A stretch of DNA of 42,543 nt from a bacterium. GTDB taxonomy: Bacteria > Bacillota > Clostridia > Lachnospirales > Lachnospiraceae. The stretch spans positions 1 through 42,543 of the forward strand of contig JAMPCE010000018.1 in the NCBI GenBank assembly GCA_023666335.1, in the 5' to 3' direction. Below the pieces are notes generated by a model, which saw nothing but the letters and a program-made list of their open reading frames with translations, made no database searches and was not told the DNA's origin. Shown here one piece after another: positions 16,108 through 24,051 of the stretch. How positions within the stretch are numbered: the first letter of the stretch is position 1; each line of letters opens with the position of its first letter. A program made the translations under genes and the position numbers.

Positions 16108-17316
16108 ATGACAAAGATCGATATTGTATCGGGCTTTCTGGGAGCGGGAAAAACGACTTTGATCAGAAAACTCTTAAAGGAAGCCCTGACGGAGGAAAAG
16201 GTGGTGCTGATCGAAAACGAATTCGGGGAGATCGGCATCGACGGCGGATTTTTACAGGAGGCGGGCATTGAGATCAAGGAGATGAACTCCGGCTGCATCT
16301 GCTGCTCGCTGGTGGGTGACTTCGGCGCTTCCTTAAAGGAAGTGCTCACGACCTATGCGCCGGAGCGGATCCTCATCGAGCCGTCGGGCGTGGGAAAGCT
16401 TTCCGACGTGATGAAAGCGGTGCAGGACGCTATGGCGGACCGGGATGTGGAGCTGGGCAGCGCGGTGGCTGTGGTGGACGCCGCGAAATGTAAGATGTAC
16501 AGTAAGAATTTCGGAGAGTTTTTCATCAACCAGATCGCGTATGCGGGTACGGTCGTATTGAGCCGCACGGATGCGATCAGCGAGGAAAAACTTTCCGCCT
16601 GCGTGGCGCTCATCCGGGAGCATAATGCAAAGGCGACGATCGTGACGACGCCCTGGGATGCGCTGGACGGTAAGGATATCCTTCGGACCATCGAGGGCGC
16701 GGGAGATCTGGAGGCGGAACTGATGCGCGAGGTGATGGAGCGGCAGGAGGAGGAGCACCACTACGATCACGGACCGGACTGCACCTGCGGCTGCCACGAC
16801 CATGACCATGAGCACGGGGAACATGAACACCATCATCATGATCACGACCACGAGGAGCATGAACACCATCACGATCACGACCATGATCACGATGAGCATG
16901 AGCATCATCACGACCATGATCACGAGGAGCATGAACACCATCACGACCATGACCACGATGAGCATGAGCATCATCACGACCATGAGCACGACGAGCACCA
17001 TCATCATGACCACGATCACGCGCATCATCACCATCATGCGGACGAGGTGTTCACAAGCTGGGGGCTTGAGACGCCTGCGGCTTACACGAAAGAGGAGATC
17101 GAGCATATCCTCGCGGAATTGGATCATGAGGAGGAATACGGCACGGTACTGCGCGCAAAGGGCATGGTGGCAGGCAGCGCCGGAAGCTGGATCTACTTTG
17201 ACTATGTGCCGGAAGAGAGCAATGTCAGGGACGGAAAGCCCGGCGTGACAGGGAAATTCTGTGTGATCGGCGCCCAGCTGAAAGAAGAGAAACTGGCGGA
17301 ACTTTTTCGGAAATAA
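16108..17316 (+). CDS. G3E-family GTPase / metallochaperone (COG0523) with giant His-rich tract
   Basis: A 402-residue protein. The GTPase domain has Walker A GFLGAGKTT, the family metal-binding CxCC in GCICCSL near residue 56, EPSGVG and a base-recognition region around SRTD. Residues about 217-311 are almost entirely His, Asp and Glu (about 50 His), preceded by CTCGCH. The C-terminal CobW-C-like domain follows (311-402). COG0523 proteins insert or traffic metals (zinc, cobalt, nickel); the tract would store or buffer metal. The start at 16108 has GGAAAGGTG upstream; an in-frame GTG at 16027 lacks a site. It is followed by a second COG0523 gene after 51 bases. Confidence 0.9.
   Translation: MTKIDIVSGFLGAGKTTLIRKLLKEALTEEKVVLIENEFGEIGIDGGFLQEAGIEIKEMNSGCICCSLVGDFGASLKEVLTTYAPERILIEPSGVGKLSDVMKAVQDAMADRDVELGSAVAVVDAAKCKMYSKNFGEFFINQIAYAGTVVLSRTDAISEEKLSACVALIREHNAKATIVTTPWDALDGKDILRTIEGAGDLEAELMREVMERQEEEHHYDHGPDCTCGCHDHDHEHGEHEHHHHDHDHEEHEHHHDHDHDHDEHEHHHDHDHEEHEHHHDHDHDEHEHHHDHEHDEHHHHDHDHAHHHHHADEVFTSWGLETPAAYTKEEIEHILAELDHEEEYGTVLRAKGMVAGSAGSWIYFDYVPEESNVRDGKPGVTGKFCVIGAQLKEEKLAELFRK
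16795..17040 (+). repeat. Degenerate tandem coding repeat (His/Asp/Glu)
   Basis: The DNA for the histidine-rich tract is built of repeated units around GAGCATGAACACCATCACGA with intervening CAT/CAC-GAC/GAT blocks. Units recur near 16856, 16895, 16928 and 16961. Alternating CAT/CAC and GAT/GAC codons show the copies have drifted. Such DNA is prone to expansion and contraction by slippage or unequal recombination. Confidence 0.8.
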
Positions 17317-17367
17317 ATAACGATTGTTATGCAAATGACAGGAAAGACAGAAAGGGATGAAAGAAGC

Positions 17368-18297
17368 GTGAAACCGGTCTATATGATCAACGGCTTTCTG
17401 GAGAGCGGAAAGACGGAGTTTATCACCTACACATTGGCGCAGCCTTATTTTCAGGTGCGGGGCAAAACGCTGCTCATCCTCTGCGAGGAGGGTGAGATCG
17501 AATACGATCCGATGCTCTTAAAGCAGAGCCGCACGGTGCTGGAGCTGGTCGAGGAGGAGGCGGACTTTGTGCCGAACAGGCTGATTGAGCTGGAAAAGAA
17601 GCATAAACCGGAGCGGATCGTCATTGAATACAACGGTATGTGGAACTGCAAGGAGATGAAACTTCCCTGGCACTGGAAGATCGAGCAGCAGATCACGACG
17701 ATCAACGCCGCCACATTTCCCATGTATTTTACCAATATGAAGTCTCTGGTGGCGGAACAGATCCGAAAGTCGGAACTGATCATCTTTAACCGCTGTGACG
17801 GCGTGGAGGACTTGAGCAGCTACAAGCGGAATGTGAAAGCGATCAACCCCTCGGCGGAGATCGTCTTCGAGGACGCGAACGGGGAGATCAACGAGATCAT
17901 GGAGGAGGAGCTTCCCTACGATCTGAAAGCGGATCTCATTGAATTAGATAACAATAGTTATGGAATATGGTATCTGGACGCGATGGACCACATTGAGCGC
18001 TATCGGGACAAGACGCTTATCTTTCTGGCAATGGTGTTAAAGCCAAAGCAGTTCCCCAAGGGCTATTTTGTGCCGGGGCGCATGGCGATGACGTGCTGCG
18101 CGGAGGATATGGCTTTTCTGGGTTATGCCTGCGCCTATGAGGGCGTGGATGCGCTGGAAGAGCAGAAGTGGGTGAAAGTCACGGCAAAGGTGGAGAAATC
18201 TTATTTTGACGGCTATCAGGGGGAAGGCCCGGTGCTGCGCGCTTTGAAAGTGGAATCGGCGAAAGCGCCGAAAGAGGAAGTGATCAGCTTCGTGTAA
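17368..18297 (+). CDS. COG0523-like P-loop protein fused to a YcgQ/DUF1980-like domain
   Basis: A 309-residue protein. The N-terminal P-loop is GFLESGKTEF, but there is no CxCC, and EPSG is replaced by EYNGMWN. NRCDG is the base-recognition region. The C-terminal third has RMAMTCCAEDMAFLGYAC followed by WVKVTAKVE and GEGPVLRA, which resembles the end of TIGR03943 (YcgQ/DUF1980) proteins, known partners of YcgR permeases in zinc-responsive systems. I infer a metal-linked role together with the preceding GTPase. The GTG at 17368 gives the standard family N-terminus KPVYMINGF with AAAGGGA about 10 bases upstream; an ATG at 17329 has no ribosome site. Start is uncertain. Confidence 0.8.
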   Translation: MKPVYMINGFLESGKTEFITYTLAQPYFQVRGKTLLILCEEGEIEYDPMLLKQSRTVLELVEEEADFVPNRLIELEKKHKPERIVIEYNGMWNCKEMKLPWHWKIEQQITTINAATFPMYFTNMKSLVAEQIRKSELIIFNRCDGVEDLSSYKRNVKAINPSAEIVFEDANGEINEIMEEELPYDLKADLIELDNNSYGIWYLDAMDHIERYRDKTLIFLAMVLKPKQFPKGYFVPGRMAMTCCAEDMAFLGYACAYEGVDALEEQKWVKVTAKVEKSYFDGYQGEGPVLRALKVESAKAPKEEVISFV

Positions 18298-18330
18298 AGC
18301 GGTCGGAGTGTACTTGAGGGGTTTGGCATC

Positions 18331-19254
18331 ATGTTTGACTATAACGGGTTTCAGTGGTTGTTTTTCTTTTATTTTTACTGCTTCGGCGGCTGGGTCTTTG
18401 AGTCCGTCTTTGTGTCCCTAAAATCAAGAAAATGGGTCAACAGAGGCTTTATGCGGGGACCTTTTCTGCCGCTCTACGGCAGCGGCGCGACCATGATGCT
18501 GGTGGTGTCGATGCCGTTTCAGGATCAGGTGTTTTTGACCTATATCGCGGGCGTGATCGGCGCGACGGCGCTAGAGTATGTGACGGGCGTTGTGATGGAA
18601 GCGCTGTTCAAAGTCCGCTATTGGGACTACAGCGGCAGGTTCCTGAATTATCAGGGGCGTATCTGCCTGCGGTCTTCTCTGGCATGGGGATTTCTCACGA
18701 TTCTGATGACCAGGGTGATCCACCGCCCTGTCGAGCAGTTTGTGTTTTCCCTGCCGCCCCGGCTCTTAAACTATGTGACGGTGCTGTTGACGATCTATAT
18801 CGTGGCGGATTTTACCCTCTCCTTTAAGGCGGCTCTCGATCTGCGCGATATCATGGTGCGGATGATGCGGCTGCGCGAGGAACTGGAGCGGATGCAGAAG
18901 CGGCTGGATGTGTATATCGCTTTTAATAATGAGGAAAAAGAGCAGAAGCGTCTGGACCGCAGCGAGCGCAGAGAACTGCGGACAGCGGATCTGGTTTCCG
19001 GTCTGGAACAGGGGTTTGCCACGTTAAAGGAAATGATCCTGAGCAAGCCCTCGGCTTATGGGGAGAGCGTACGCGAAGAAATCGCGGAACTGCGCGGCAG
19101 ATTCAACCTTTACAGGGAGCGCGAACACGGTGAGAGGAAACTCCTGGACTTTTATAAGCGCGATATGATCCGCAACAATCCGACCATGCGGTCTGAGGCT
19201 TACGAGAGTGCTTTCGAAGAGTTGAAAAAGATCGCAAACGGCGAAGAGAAATAG
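18331..19254 (+). CDS. CmpB-like membrane protein (putative ABC transporter type IV)
   Basis: A 307-residue protein. Five to six membrane segments occupy residues 8-165, with the conserved CFGGWVFESVF, NRGFMRGPFLPLYG and the later VRYWDYSGRFLNYQGRICL typical of the PF06541 family. The remainder (about 180-307) is a charged helical coiled-coil region (LREELERMQKRLD and repeats of Glu/Arg/Lys), presumably cytoplasmic. The family is named after a putative transporter but its function is unproven. GAGGGG precedes the ATG. A bidirectional terminator separates it from the convergent PHP gene. Confidence 0.85.
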   Translation: MFDYNGFQWLFFFYFYCFGGWVFESVFVSLKSRKWVNRGFMRGPFLPLYGSGATMMLVVSMPFQDQVFLTYIAGVIGATALEYVTGVVMEALFKVRYWDYSGRFLNYQGRICLRSSLAWGFLTILMTRVIHRPVEQFVFSLPPRLLNYVTVLLTIYIVADFTLSFKAALDLRDIMVRMMRLREELERMQKRLDVYIAFNNEEKEQKRLDRSERRELRTADLVSGLEQGFATLKEMILSKPSAYGESVREEIAELRGRFNLYREREHGERKLLDFYKRDMIRNNPTMRSEAYESAFEELKKIANGEEK

Positions 19255-19269
19255 GAAAAACAGCAAAAA

Positions 19270-19300
19270 CAGGACGTTTTCCCGGGTGGGAAGCGTCCTG
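19270..19300. terminator. Bidirectional terminator between convergent genes
   Basis: CAGGACG pairs with CGTCCTG, and the inner TTTTCCC pairs with GGGAAG, giving a long interrupted stem. On the minus strand it is followed by TTTTTGCTGTTTTT; on the plus strand by a shorter TTTC. Confidence 0.75.
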
Positions 19301-19302
19301 TT

Positions 19303-20136
19303 TCAGCGTTTCTTAAGAGAGATATAGCCGGAGGGGGATTTCCTCATGCCGTCCCGAAGAGAGGCGAGCAGCTGGTCTTCCATCAGTTCAAAGTTTCTGG
19401 CTTTTCTTCTAAGAAGCGCCAGGAACTTATTGTAGACCCAGAACGAGTAGACCAGAACGTTGTTTACTTTGCCAAGTTTCGCCTTGGTGGTATGGGCATA
19501 GTGTCTGCCGCCGATCATGGTCTTTTTGCCGGAACGGATGTAGTTGATCAGCTCCGTCTCGTTTCTGATATCTTCCTGCAAAACGGTGTAGCCGAGCCCG
19601 GCGCTGTCCTCTTTATGGGAATCGCTTCCGCCGAAGCAGGGAAGCCGGTATTTTTTCGCCAGCGCCATCGCGCGTATGTTGGAATCCGCGTCTTCGCAGG
19701 CGTTGTATCCTTCGATAAAGTCAAATTTGTGGTAAATGTGCTCGGAAAACTTCCCGCGCAGCGTGTTGCAGACGCTTAAAAACCGCTCGCCGCAGGGGTG
19801 GGCGGGACCGAGGATGCCGCCGTAAAAGTGGACGATCTCAATGAGCAGAAGCAGGGGGAGACCTCGGATCTCAAGGATCGGGAGGTGGACGCCTGTGGGC
19901 ATGATAACGATCATGTGGCCCGCATTTAAGGTATCGTACTCGATGCCTTTTAAGACAACAAAATCTTTCGGTTTGTTTTTCAGTTTTTTATAATAGCGGT
20001 AGGCTTTGTAGGAGTTGTGATCCGTGATTAGCATTCCCTGATAGCCTTTCTGCTTTAGGATGGCGATATCGTCCAGTAGAGAAAGTTTTCCGTCAGGAGA
20101 CCCCTCTCTTGTGTGACAGTGCATGTCCAGTTTCAT
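19303..20136 (-). CDS. PHP-domain phosphoesterase
   Basis: A 277-residue protein of the polymerase and histidinol phosphatase (PHP) superfamily. Metal-binding motifs are MHCHTREGSPDG at the N-terminus, ITDHN near residue 40, a Glu in LKGIEYD, GPAHPCGE near 112 and GGSDSH near 177. These proteins hydrolyse phosphoesters such as 3',5'-nucleotides or RNA ends; the substrate here is not known. The basic C-terminus is outside the PHP fold. It is transcribed alone, convergent with the CmpB-like gene and divergent from spoIIIAA. GGAAAG lies upstream of the ATG. Confidence 0.88.
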   Translation of the reverse strand: MKLDMHCHTREGSPDGKLSLLDDIAILKQKGYQGMLITDHNSYKAYRYYKKLKNKPKDFVVLKGIEYDTLNAGHMIVIMPTGVHLPILEIRGLPLLLLIEIVHFYGGILGPAHPCGERFLSVCNTLRGKFSEHIYHKFDFIEGYNACEDADSNIRAMALAKKYRLPCFGGSDSHKEDSAGLGYTVLQEDIRNETELINYIRSGKKTMIGGRHYAHTTKAKLGKVNNVLVYSFWVYNKFLALLRRKARNFELMEDQLLASLRDGMRKSPSGYISLKKR

Positions 20137-20225
20137 GATCTTTCCTCATTTATCTTTTTCCCTATCTATTTTACCCTCTTTTTTGCGGAAATTCCACTGG
20201 TTTTTTTAGACATTGTTTTTTGGAA

Positions 20226-20253
20226 GCATAACCCGGGCGGCGCGTCATATATT
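20226..20253 (+). promoter_or_regulatory. Possible sigma-E promoter of the spoIIIA operon
   Basis: GCATAA at 20226-20231, a 14-base spacer and CATATATT at 20246-20253, resembling the sigma-E pattern (-35 ATA-rich, -10 CATACAAT-like). The operon is under sigma-E in Bacillus subtilis, and the site is 27 bases before the spoIIIAA start. Confidence 0.55.
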
Positions 20254-20279
20254 GTAATGAGACAAGGGAGGGATGAAAG

Positions 20280-21230
20280 ATGTGCGAGGAGGAGATTCTC
20301 CGTCTGTTTCCGGAGAAGATCAGGGAAAGATGGCAGGAAGTGGCAGGGCAGGCGGAAAAATTGCAGGAGATCAGACTCAGGGCGGGCACGCCATTGACTA
20401 TATTGGTCGATGGAAAGGAACGGTTTGTGGATGCCGCAGGAAAGATCGTGGACAGGCAGGAGGCGGCAGCCAGACAGGAGAGCGCGGAGCTGGAAGAGAT
20501 CCTGAAACATTTGTGCCAGTATTCCATTTACGCCTTTGCGGATGAGATCAGGCAGGGGTTTTTGACCGTGCAGGGAGGCCACAGGGTCGGGCTGGCAGGA
20601 CAGGCGCTCTTAGACGGAGAAAACCGCATTGTCAATATGAAGTACATACGGTACTTGAACATCCGCATCGCGCATCAGGTCAAGGGCGCGGCGGACCCGC
20701 TGATCCCGATGCTCTACGAGCGGGGAAGAGTGGTGAGTACCCTGCTGATCTCTCCGCCGGGCGGCGGAAAAACGACAATGCTCAGAGATATCATCAGGCA
20801 GATCTCGAACGGGACAGCCTATGGGAGAGGGATCAATGTGAGCGTCGTAGACGAACGCTCGGAGATTGCGGGCAGTTTTCTGGGAATTGCCCAGAATGAT
20901 GTCGGTATCCGCACGGATGTGCTGGACGGCTGCCCGAAAGCGGAGGGCATGATGCGCCTGATCCGCGCGATGTCGCCGCAGGCGCTGGCGGTGGACGAAC
21001 TGGGCGGAATGGAAGATATGCAGGCGCTGCGGGCAGCGAACGGCTGCGGATGCAGGATTCTCGCAACGATCCACGGCGGTTCACTGGAAGAAGTGCTGCA
21101 TAAAAATTTCATGCGTTATGCAATGGAGGAAGATTTGTTTGAGCGGTACGTCGTTCTGGATCGGACGGCGGGCGCATGGGGGATCGAGGGCGTCTATGAT
21201 AAGGATGGGAAGCCATGTTTAAGGCGATAG
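20280..21230 (+). CDS. spoIIIAA: Stage III sporulation protein AA (ATPase)
   Basis: A 316-residue secretion-type ATPase of the mother cell that powers the SpoIIIA-SpoIIQ channel linking mother cell and forespore. Motifs are Walker A SPPGGGKTTML, an Asp/Glu box VVDERSEIAG, VDELGG as Walker B and ATIHG near residue 261. It heads the eight-gene operon. GGGAGGG lies 8 bases before the ATG. It overlaps spoIIIAB by 16 bases. Confidence 0.97.
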   Translation: MCEEEILRLFPEKIRERWQEVAGQAEKLQEIRLRAGTPLTILVDGKERFVDAAGKIVDRQEAAARQESAELEEILKHLCQYSIYAFADEIRQGFLTVQGGHRVGLAGQALLDGENRIVNMKYIRYLNIRIAHQVKGAADPLIPMLYERGRVVSTLLISPPGGGKTTMLRDIIRQISNGTAYGRGINVSVVDERSEIAGSFLGIAQNDVGIRTDVLDGCPKAEGMMRLIRAMSPQALAVDELGGMEDMQALRAANGCGCRILATIHGGSLEEVLHKNFMRYAMEEDLFERYVVLDRTAGAWGIEGVYDKDGKPCLRR

Positions 21231-21730
21231 GCATTTTCTGTATCCTGATCGGCTGTGTCGGCTGGGGGAACGGAAAGGCAGGGCAGGAACGGGAGCGGAT
21301 CAGGCAGCTTAAGATCATGCGCGGCATCCTGGGGCGGATACGGACGGAGATCGCTTACGGAAAGCATACGCTGCCGGAGATCTGTCTGATGCTGACAGAA
21401 ATAAATGACACATGTTATCAAAACTGCTTTCAGCGTATCTACCGGGCAGCATCCGAGGACGGAAGCGGTCTGCCTGCATTGTGGAAGAAAGAATTTGCGG
21501 CGTTTCTGGAGGGACAGCCTCTGGAAGCGGAAGAGCGGGAAATGTTTGCGGGACTGCCGGACAGACTGGGGTTTCAGGAAGAGACAGGACAAGCCGAAAG
21601 CATCGGACAGGCGGAAGCCTTTTTTATCCGTAGAGGCAGGCAGGCGGAGGAGAGCTGTGAGAGTAAAACAAAAATGATACGCAGCGTCAGTATCCTGACG
21701 GGATTGCTTCTGACGATCTGGCTGCTGTGA
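21215..21730 (+). CDS. spoIIIAB: Stage III sporulation protein AB
   Basis: A 171-residue membrane protein of the SpoIIIA complex. An N-terminal hydrophobic helix (AIGIFCILIGCVGWG) and a C-terminal one (SILTGLLLTIWLL) flank a helical, cytoplasmic-type domain with LRTEIAYGKHTLPE-like features, resembling GspF-type platform proteins. The start overlaps the end of spoIIIAA. Confidence 0.93.
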   Translation: MFKAIGIFCILIGCVGWGNGKAGQERERIRQLKIMRGILGRIRTEIAYGKHTLPEICLMLTEINDTCYQNCFQRIYRAASEDGSGLPALWKKEFAAFLEGQPLEAEEREMFAGLPDRLGFQEETGQAESIGQAEAFFIRRGRQAEESCESKTKMIRSVSILTGLLLTIWLL

Positions 21731-21751
21731 TGGAATGACAGGGGAGGACGG

Positions 21752-21946
21752 ATGAGCGTTAGTCTGATTTTCAAAATTGCGGCAGTCGGCATCTTGGTGA
21801 CAATATTAAATCAGGTTTTAAAACATAGCGGAAGGGAGGATCATGCTTTCTTGATCAGCCTTGCGGGGTTAATTCTTGTTTTAACATGGATCATTCCCTA
21901 TATCTATGATCTGTTTGTGATGATGCAGGAGCTGTTTGCGCTCTAG
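21752..21946 (+). CDS. spoIIIAC: Stage III sporulation protein AC
   Basis: A 64-residue protein with two membrane segments and the conserved core AAVGILVTILNQVLKHSGRED between them. It is a small membrane component of the SpoIIIA complex. The length is typical. GGGGAGGACGG precedes the ATG. Confidence 0.96.
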   Translation: MSVSLIFKIAAVGILVTILNQVLKHSGREDHAFLISLAGLILVLTWIIPYIYDLFVMMQELFAL

Positions 21947-21965
21947 CTGAGGGAGGAAAAGAAAA

Positions 21966-22352
21966 ATGGATATGATAAAGGTCGGAACGATCGGCGTATT
22001 GAGCATCCTGTTTGCGTTGTCATTGAAGTCCTATAAGGCGGAGTACGGGATCTATATCGCTTTGGCGGTCTGTCTTGTCATACTGGAATATATCATGCGT
22101 TATTTTATGCAGATCCTATCCGGAATCGAGGTCCTGCGCGGATATCTTCGGGATCATTACAGTTATCTTTCCCTGCTCTTAAAGGCGGTCGGGGCGACTT
22201 ACGCCTGTGAATTCTGCGCCGGAATCTGCAGGGATGCGGGATACGGCGGGGTCGCCGGACAGATGGAGATGCTGGGAAAGGTCTATATCCTGTCGATGGG
22301 AATGCCGGTCCTGCTCTCCCTGATCGAGAGCATTCAGAGCATCGCCGGATAG
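21966..22352 (+). CDS. spoIIIAD: Stage III sporulation protein AD
   Basis: A 128-residue membrane protein with about three to four hydrophobic segments. The conserved LLKAVGATYACEFCAGICRDAG (from about residue 71) and the VYILSMGMPVLLSLIE end are SpoIIIAD signatures. It pairs with SpoIIIAC in the complex. GGGAGGAAAAG lies upstream. Confidence 0.95.
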   Translation: MDMIKVGTIGVLSILFALSLKSYKAEYGIYIALAVCLVILEYIMRYFMQILSGIEVLRGYLRDHYSYLSLLLKAVGATYACEFCAGICRDAGYGGVAGQMEMLGKVYILSMGMPVLLSLIESIQSIAG

Positions 22353-22409
22353 CGGCAGAGTTGAGAGAGCAGGCGGGACAGGGAGTGGTCCGGAGAGGAG
22401 GCGGAAGTT

Positions 22410-23480
22410 TTGGGGACAGAGGAGAGCGCTCTTTTGTGGGAACAGATGGATATGGATGCGATCACCAGAGAGTTTGAGAAGCTGTTTCCGTCCTTTTCCT
22501 TTGACGGGAAAGCGGTGCTCACAGATCTCCTGCAAGGGCGGATCTGGGAGGCGCTTCAAAAACTGGGACATGCAATAACGGATGCTATTGTATTTCGGAA
22601 CGGAGAGTATCGGACGCTGTTTTTCACAATCCTGATCCTGGGAGTGGCGGCGGCTCTCTTTGCCGGATTCACGGATCTGTTTCAGGATCATCAGGTATCG
22701 GATCTGGCATTTTATTTTATCTATCTGCTGCTGGTAGCGGTACTTTTGAAATTTTTTGCGGCAACGGCGGGAACGGTGCGGGAAATTCTGAACAATGTGA
22801 CGACTTTTATCAGGCTTTATATCCCGACCTATATCCTGGTCGTGGGAAGCGCCTCGGGGGCAGCCTCCGCCGCAGCGTCCTATCAGCTTCTGCTGTTTGC
22901 GGTCTATCTGATCGAGTGGGGATTTCTGGTGTTTCTTCTGCCGATCGTGCAGGGCTATGTCCTGCTTGCGGTGATCAACGGCGTATGGATGGAGGAAAAA
23001 CTCGCGCTGCTTCTGGAACTGTTGGAGAAAGGGATCGCGGGCGGCATCAAGACGTCCCTCTGGCTGGTTACGGGCTTCAGTCTTCTCCAATCAATGATAA
23101 CACCAGTTATTGATTCCCTGCATTCCGGCGCGTTCAAAAAGGCGCTTTCGTCCCTGCCCGGTGTGGGAGGGCTGACGGAGGGGATGTTTGAGATGGTGCT
23201 CGGGAGCGCGGTTCTTTTGCGGAACAGTCTCGGACTGTATCTGACGCTGCTCCTTATCCTGCTCTGTGCCGTTCCGGTCTTAAAGATCGCCCTGACTGCC
23301 TGCGTGATCAAAGTGAGCGCAGCGTTGATCGGCATCATAAGCGACAAGCGGCTGACGAACTGTGTGAGCCGGGTGGGGGAAGGCAATCTGATGCTCTTAA
23401 AACTGACGCTGACCTGTGTGGGAATGTTTCTGATCCAGGTGGCGGTCATCAGCTATTCCACGGGACAGCTCGTGCATTGA
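22410..23480 (+). CDS. spoIIIAE: Stage III sporulation protein AE
   Basis: A 356-residue polytopic membrane protein with about seven to eight hydrophobic segments from residue 70 on. Conserved portions include TTFIRLYIPTYILVVGSASG and the C-terminal LMLLKLTLTCVGMFLIQ. It is a core membrane component of the channel. Initiation is at TTG (22410), with AGGAGG 8 bases upstream; the frame is closed by a stop at 22362 and has no ATG before the TTG. The N-terminus is acidic and soluble; the signal peptide found in Bacillus SpoIIIAE is absent. Confidence 0.93.
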   Translation: MGTEESALLWEQMDMDAITREFEKLFPSFSFDGKAVLTDLLQGRIWEALQKLGHAITDAIVFRNGEYRTLFFTILILGVAAALFAGFTDLFQDHQVSDLAFYFIYLLLVAVLLKFFAATAGTVREILNNVTTFIRLYIPTYILVVGSASGAASAAASYQLLLFAVYLIEWGFLVFLLPIVQGYVLLAVINGVWMEEKLALLLELLEKGIAGGIKTSLWLVTGFSLLQSMITPVIDSLHSGAFKKALSSLPGVGGLTEGMFEMVLGSAVLLRNSLGLYLTLLLILLCAVPVLKIALTACVIKVSAALIGIISDKRLTNCVSRVGEGNLMLLKLTLTCVGMFLIQVAVISYSTGQLVH

Positions 23481-23490
23481 GGGAGGAGAG

Positions 23491-24051
23491 ATGCTTAAGA
23501 CTATCAGGGAGATCGGGATCTTTATGATCGTGGCGCAGGCGGTCGTGCATTTTGCGCCGGGCAGGCAGTATGAAAAGTATATCAAATCAATATCAGGTGT
23601 TATTATATTGTTGCTCTTTCTGAGACCCTTTGTGCAGAGGGCGGGAGGACAATGGAAGCCGCCGTCGGAGATCTATGAACAGTGGAAAGCGGCTGCCGGA
23701 CTGCAGGAGATCTCTGCCGTTTCTCTCGGGGATCCGGAAAACGGCGTGGAGAATGCGGTGATGCGCCGGATGGAAGAGGAGATGGCGGAGCGCCTGAATC
23801 GGGAACTTGCAGGGGAGACCTGCGCGGTAAAGCGGGTACACCTTACGTTGGAAGAGGATGGTTCCTTTTTGGCAGGGATCGTGCTCGGTGAACGGGAAGC
23901 GGACGGCGGCGGAATCACAGTGGAGGAGATCACGGTCGGCAAGGAGCGGGAGCGCGCGCCGGAAAAGGAAGCGGAGGATGTTTATCGACAGCGGTTTGCG
24001 GCGCTTTTGGAATTTGAAGAGGAGCGCGTGGAGGTGAGATGGGATGGGTGA
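23491..24051 (+). CDS. spoIIIAF: Stage III sporulation protein AF
   Basis: A 186-residue protein with two N-terminal membrane segments around the conserved Y.KYIK.ISGVIILLLFLRPF block, then an acidic soluble domain outside the membrane. This is the SpoIIIAF layout. GGGAGGAGAG lies upstream. It overlaps spoIIIAG by 8 bases. Confidence 0.93.
   Translation: MLKTIREIGIFMIVAQAVVHFAPGRQYEKYIKSISGVIILLLFLRPFVQRAGGQWKPPSEIYEQWKAAAGLQEISAVSLGDPENGVENAVMRRMEEEMAERLNRELAGETCAVKRVHLTLEEDGSFLAGIVLGEREADGGGITVEEITVGKERERAPEKEAEDVYRQRFAALLEFEEERVEVRWDG

Noticed and set aside
16795..17040. Regularly repeated DNA that could suggest a CRISPR array
   Set aside because: Units are in frame, degenerate and without unique spacers; they encode the metal-binding tract.
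16333..17334. A 333-codon minus-strand frame rich in Met and Val
   Set aside because: It is the complement of the His/Asp-rich repeat (CAT/CAC read as ATG/GTG) in the COG0523 gene, not a gene.
22179..23090. A 303-codon minus-strand frame
   Set aside because: Antisense to spoIIIAD and spoIIIAE, whose protein motifs are clear; no ribosome site or family similarity.
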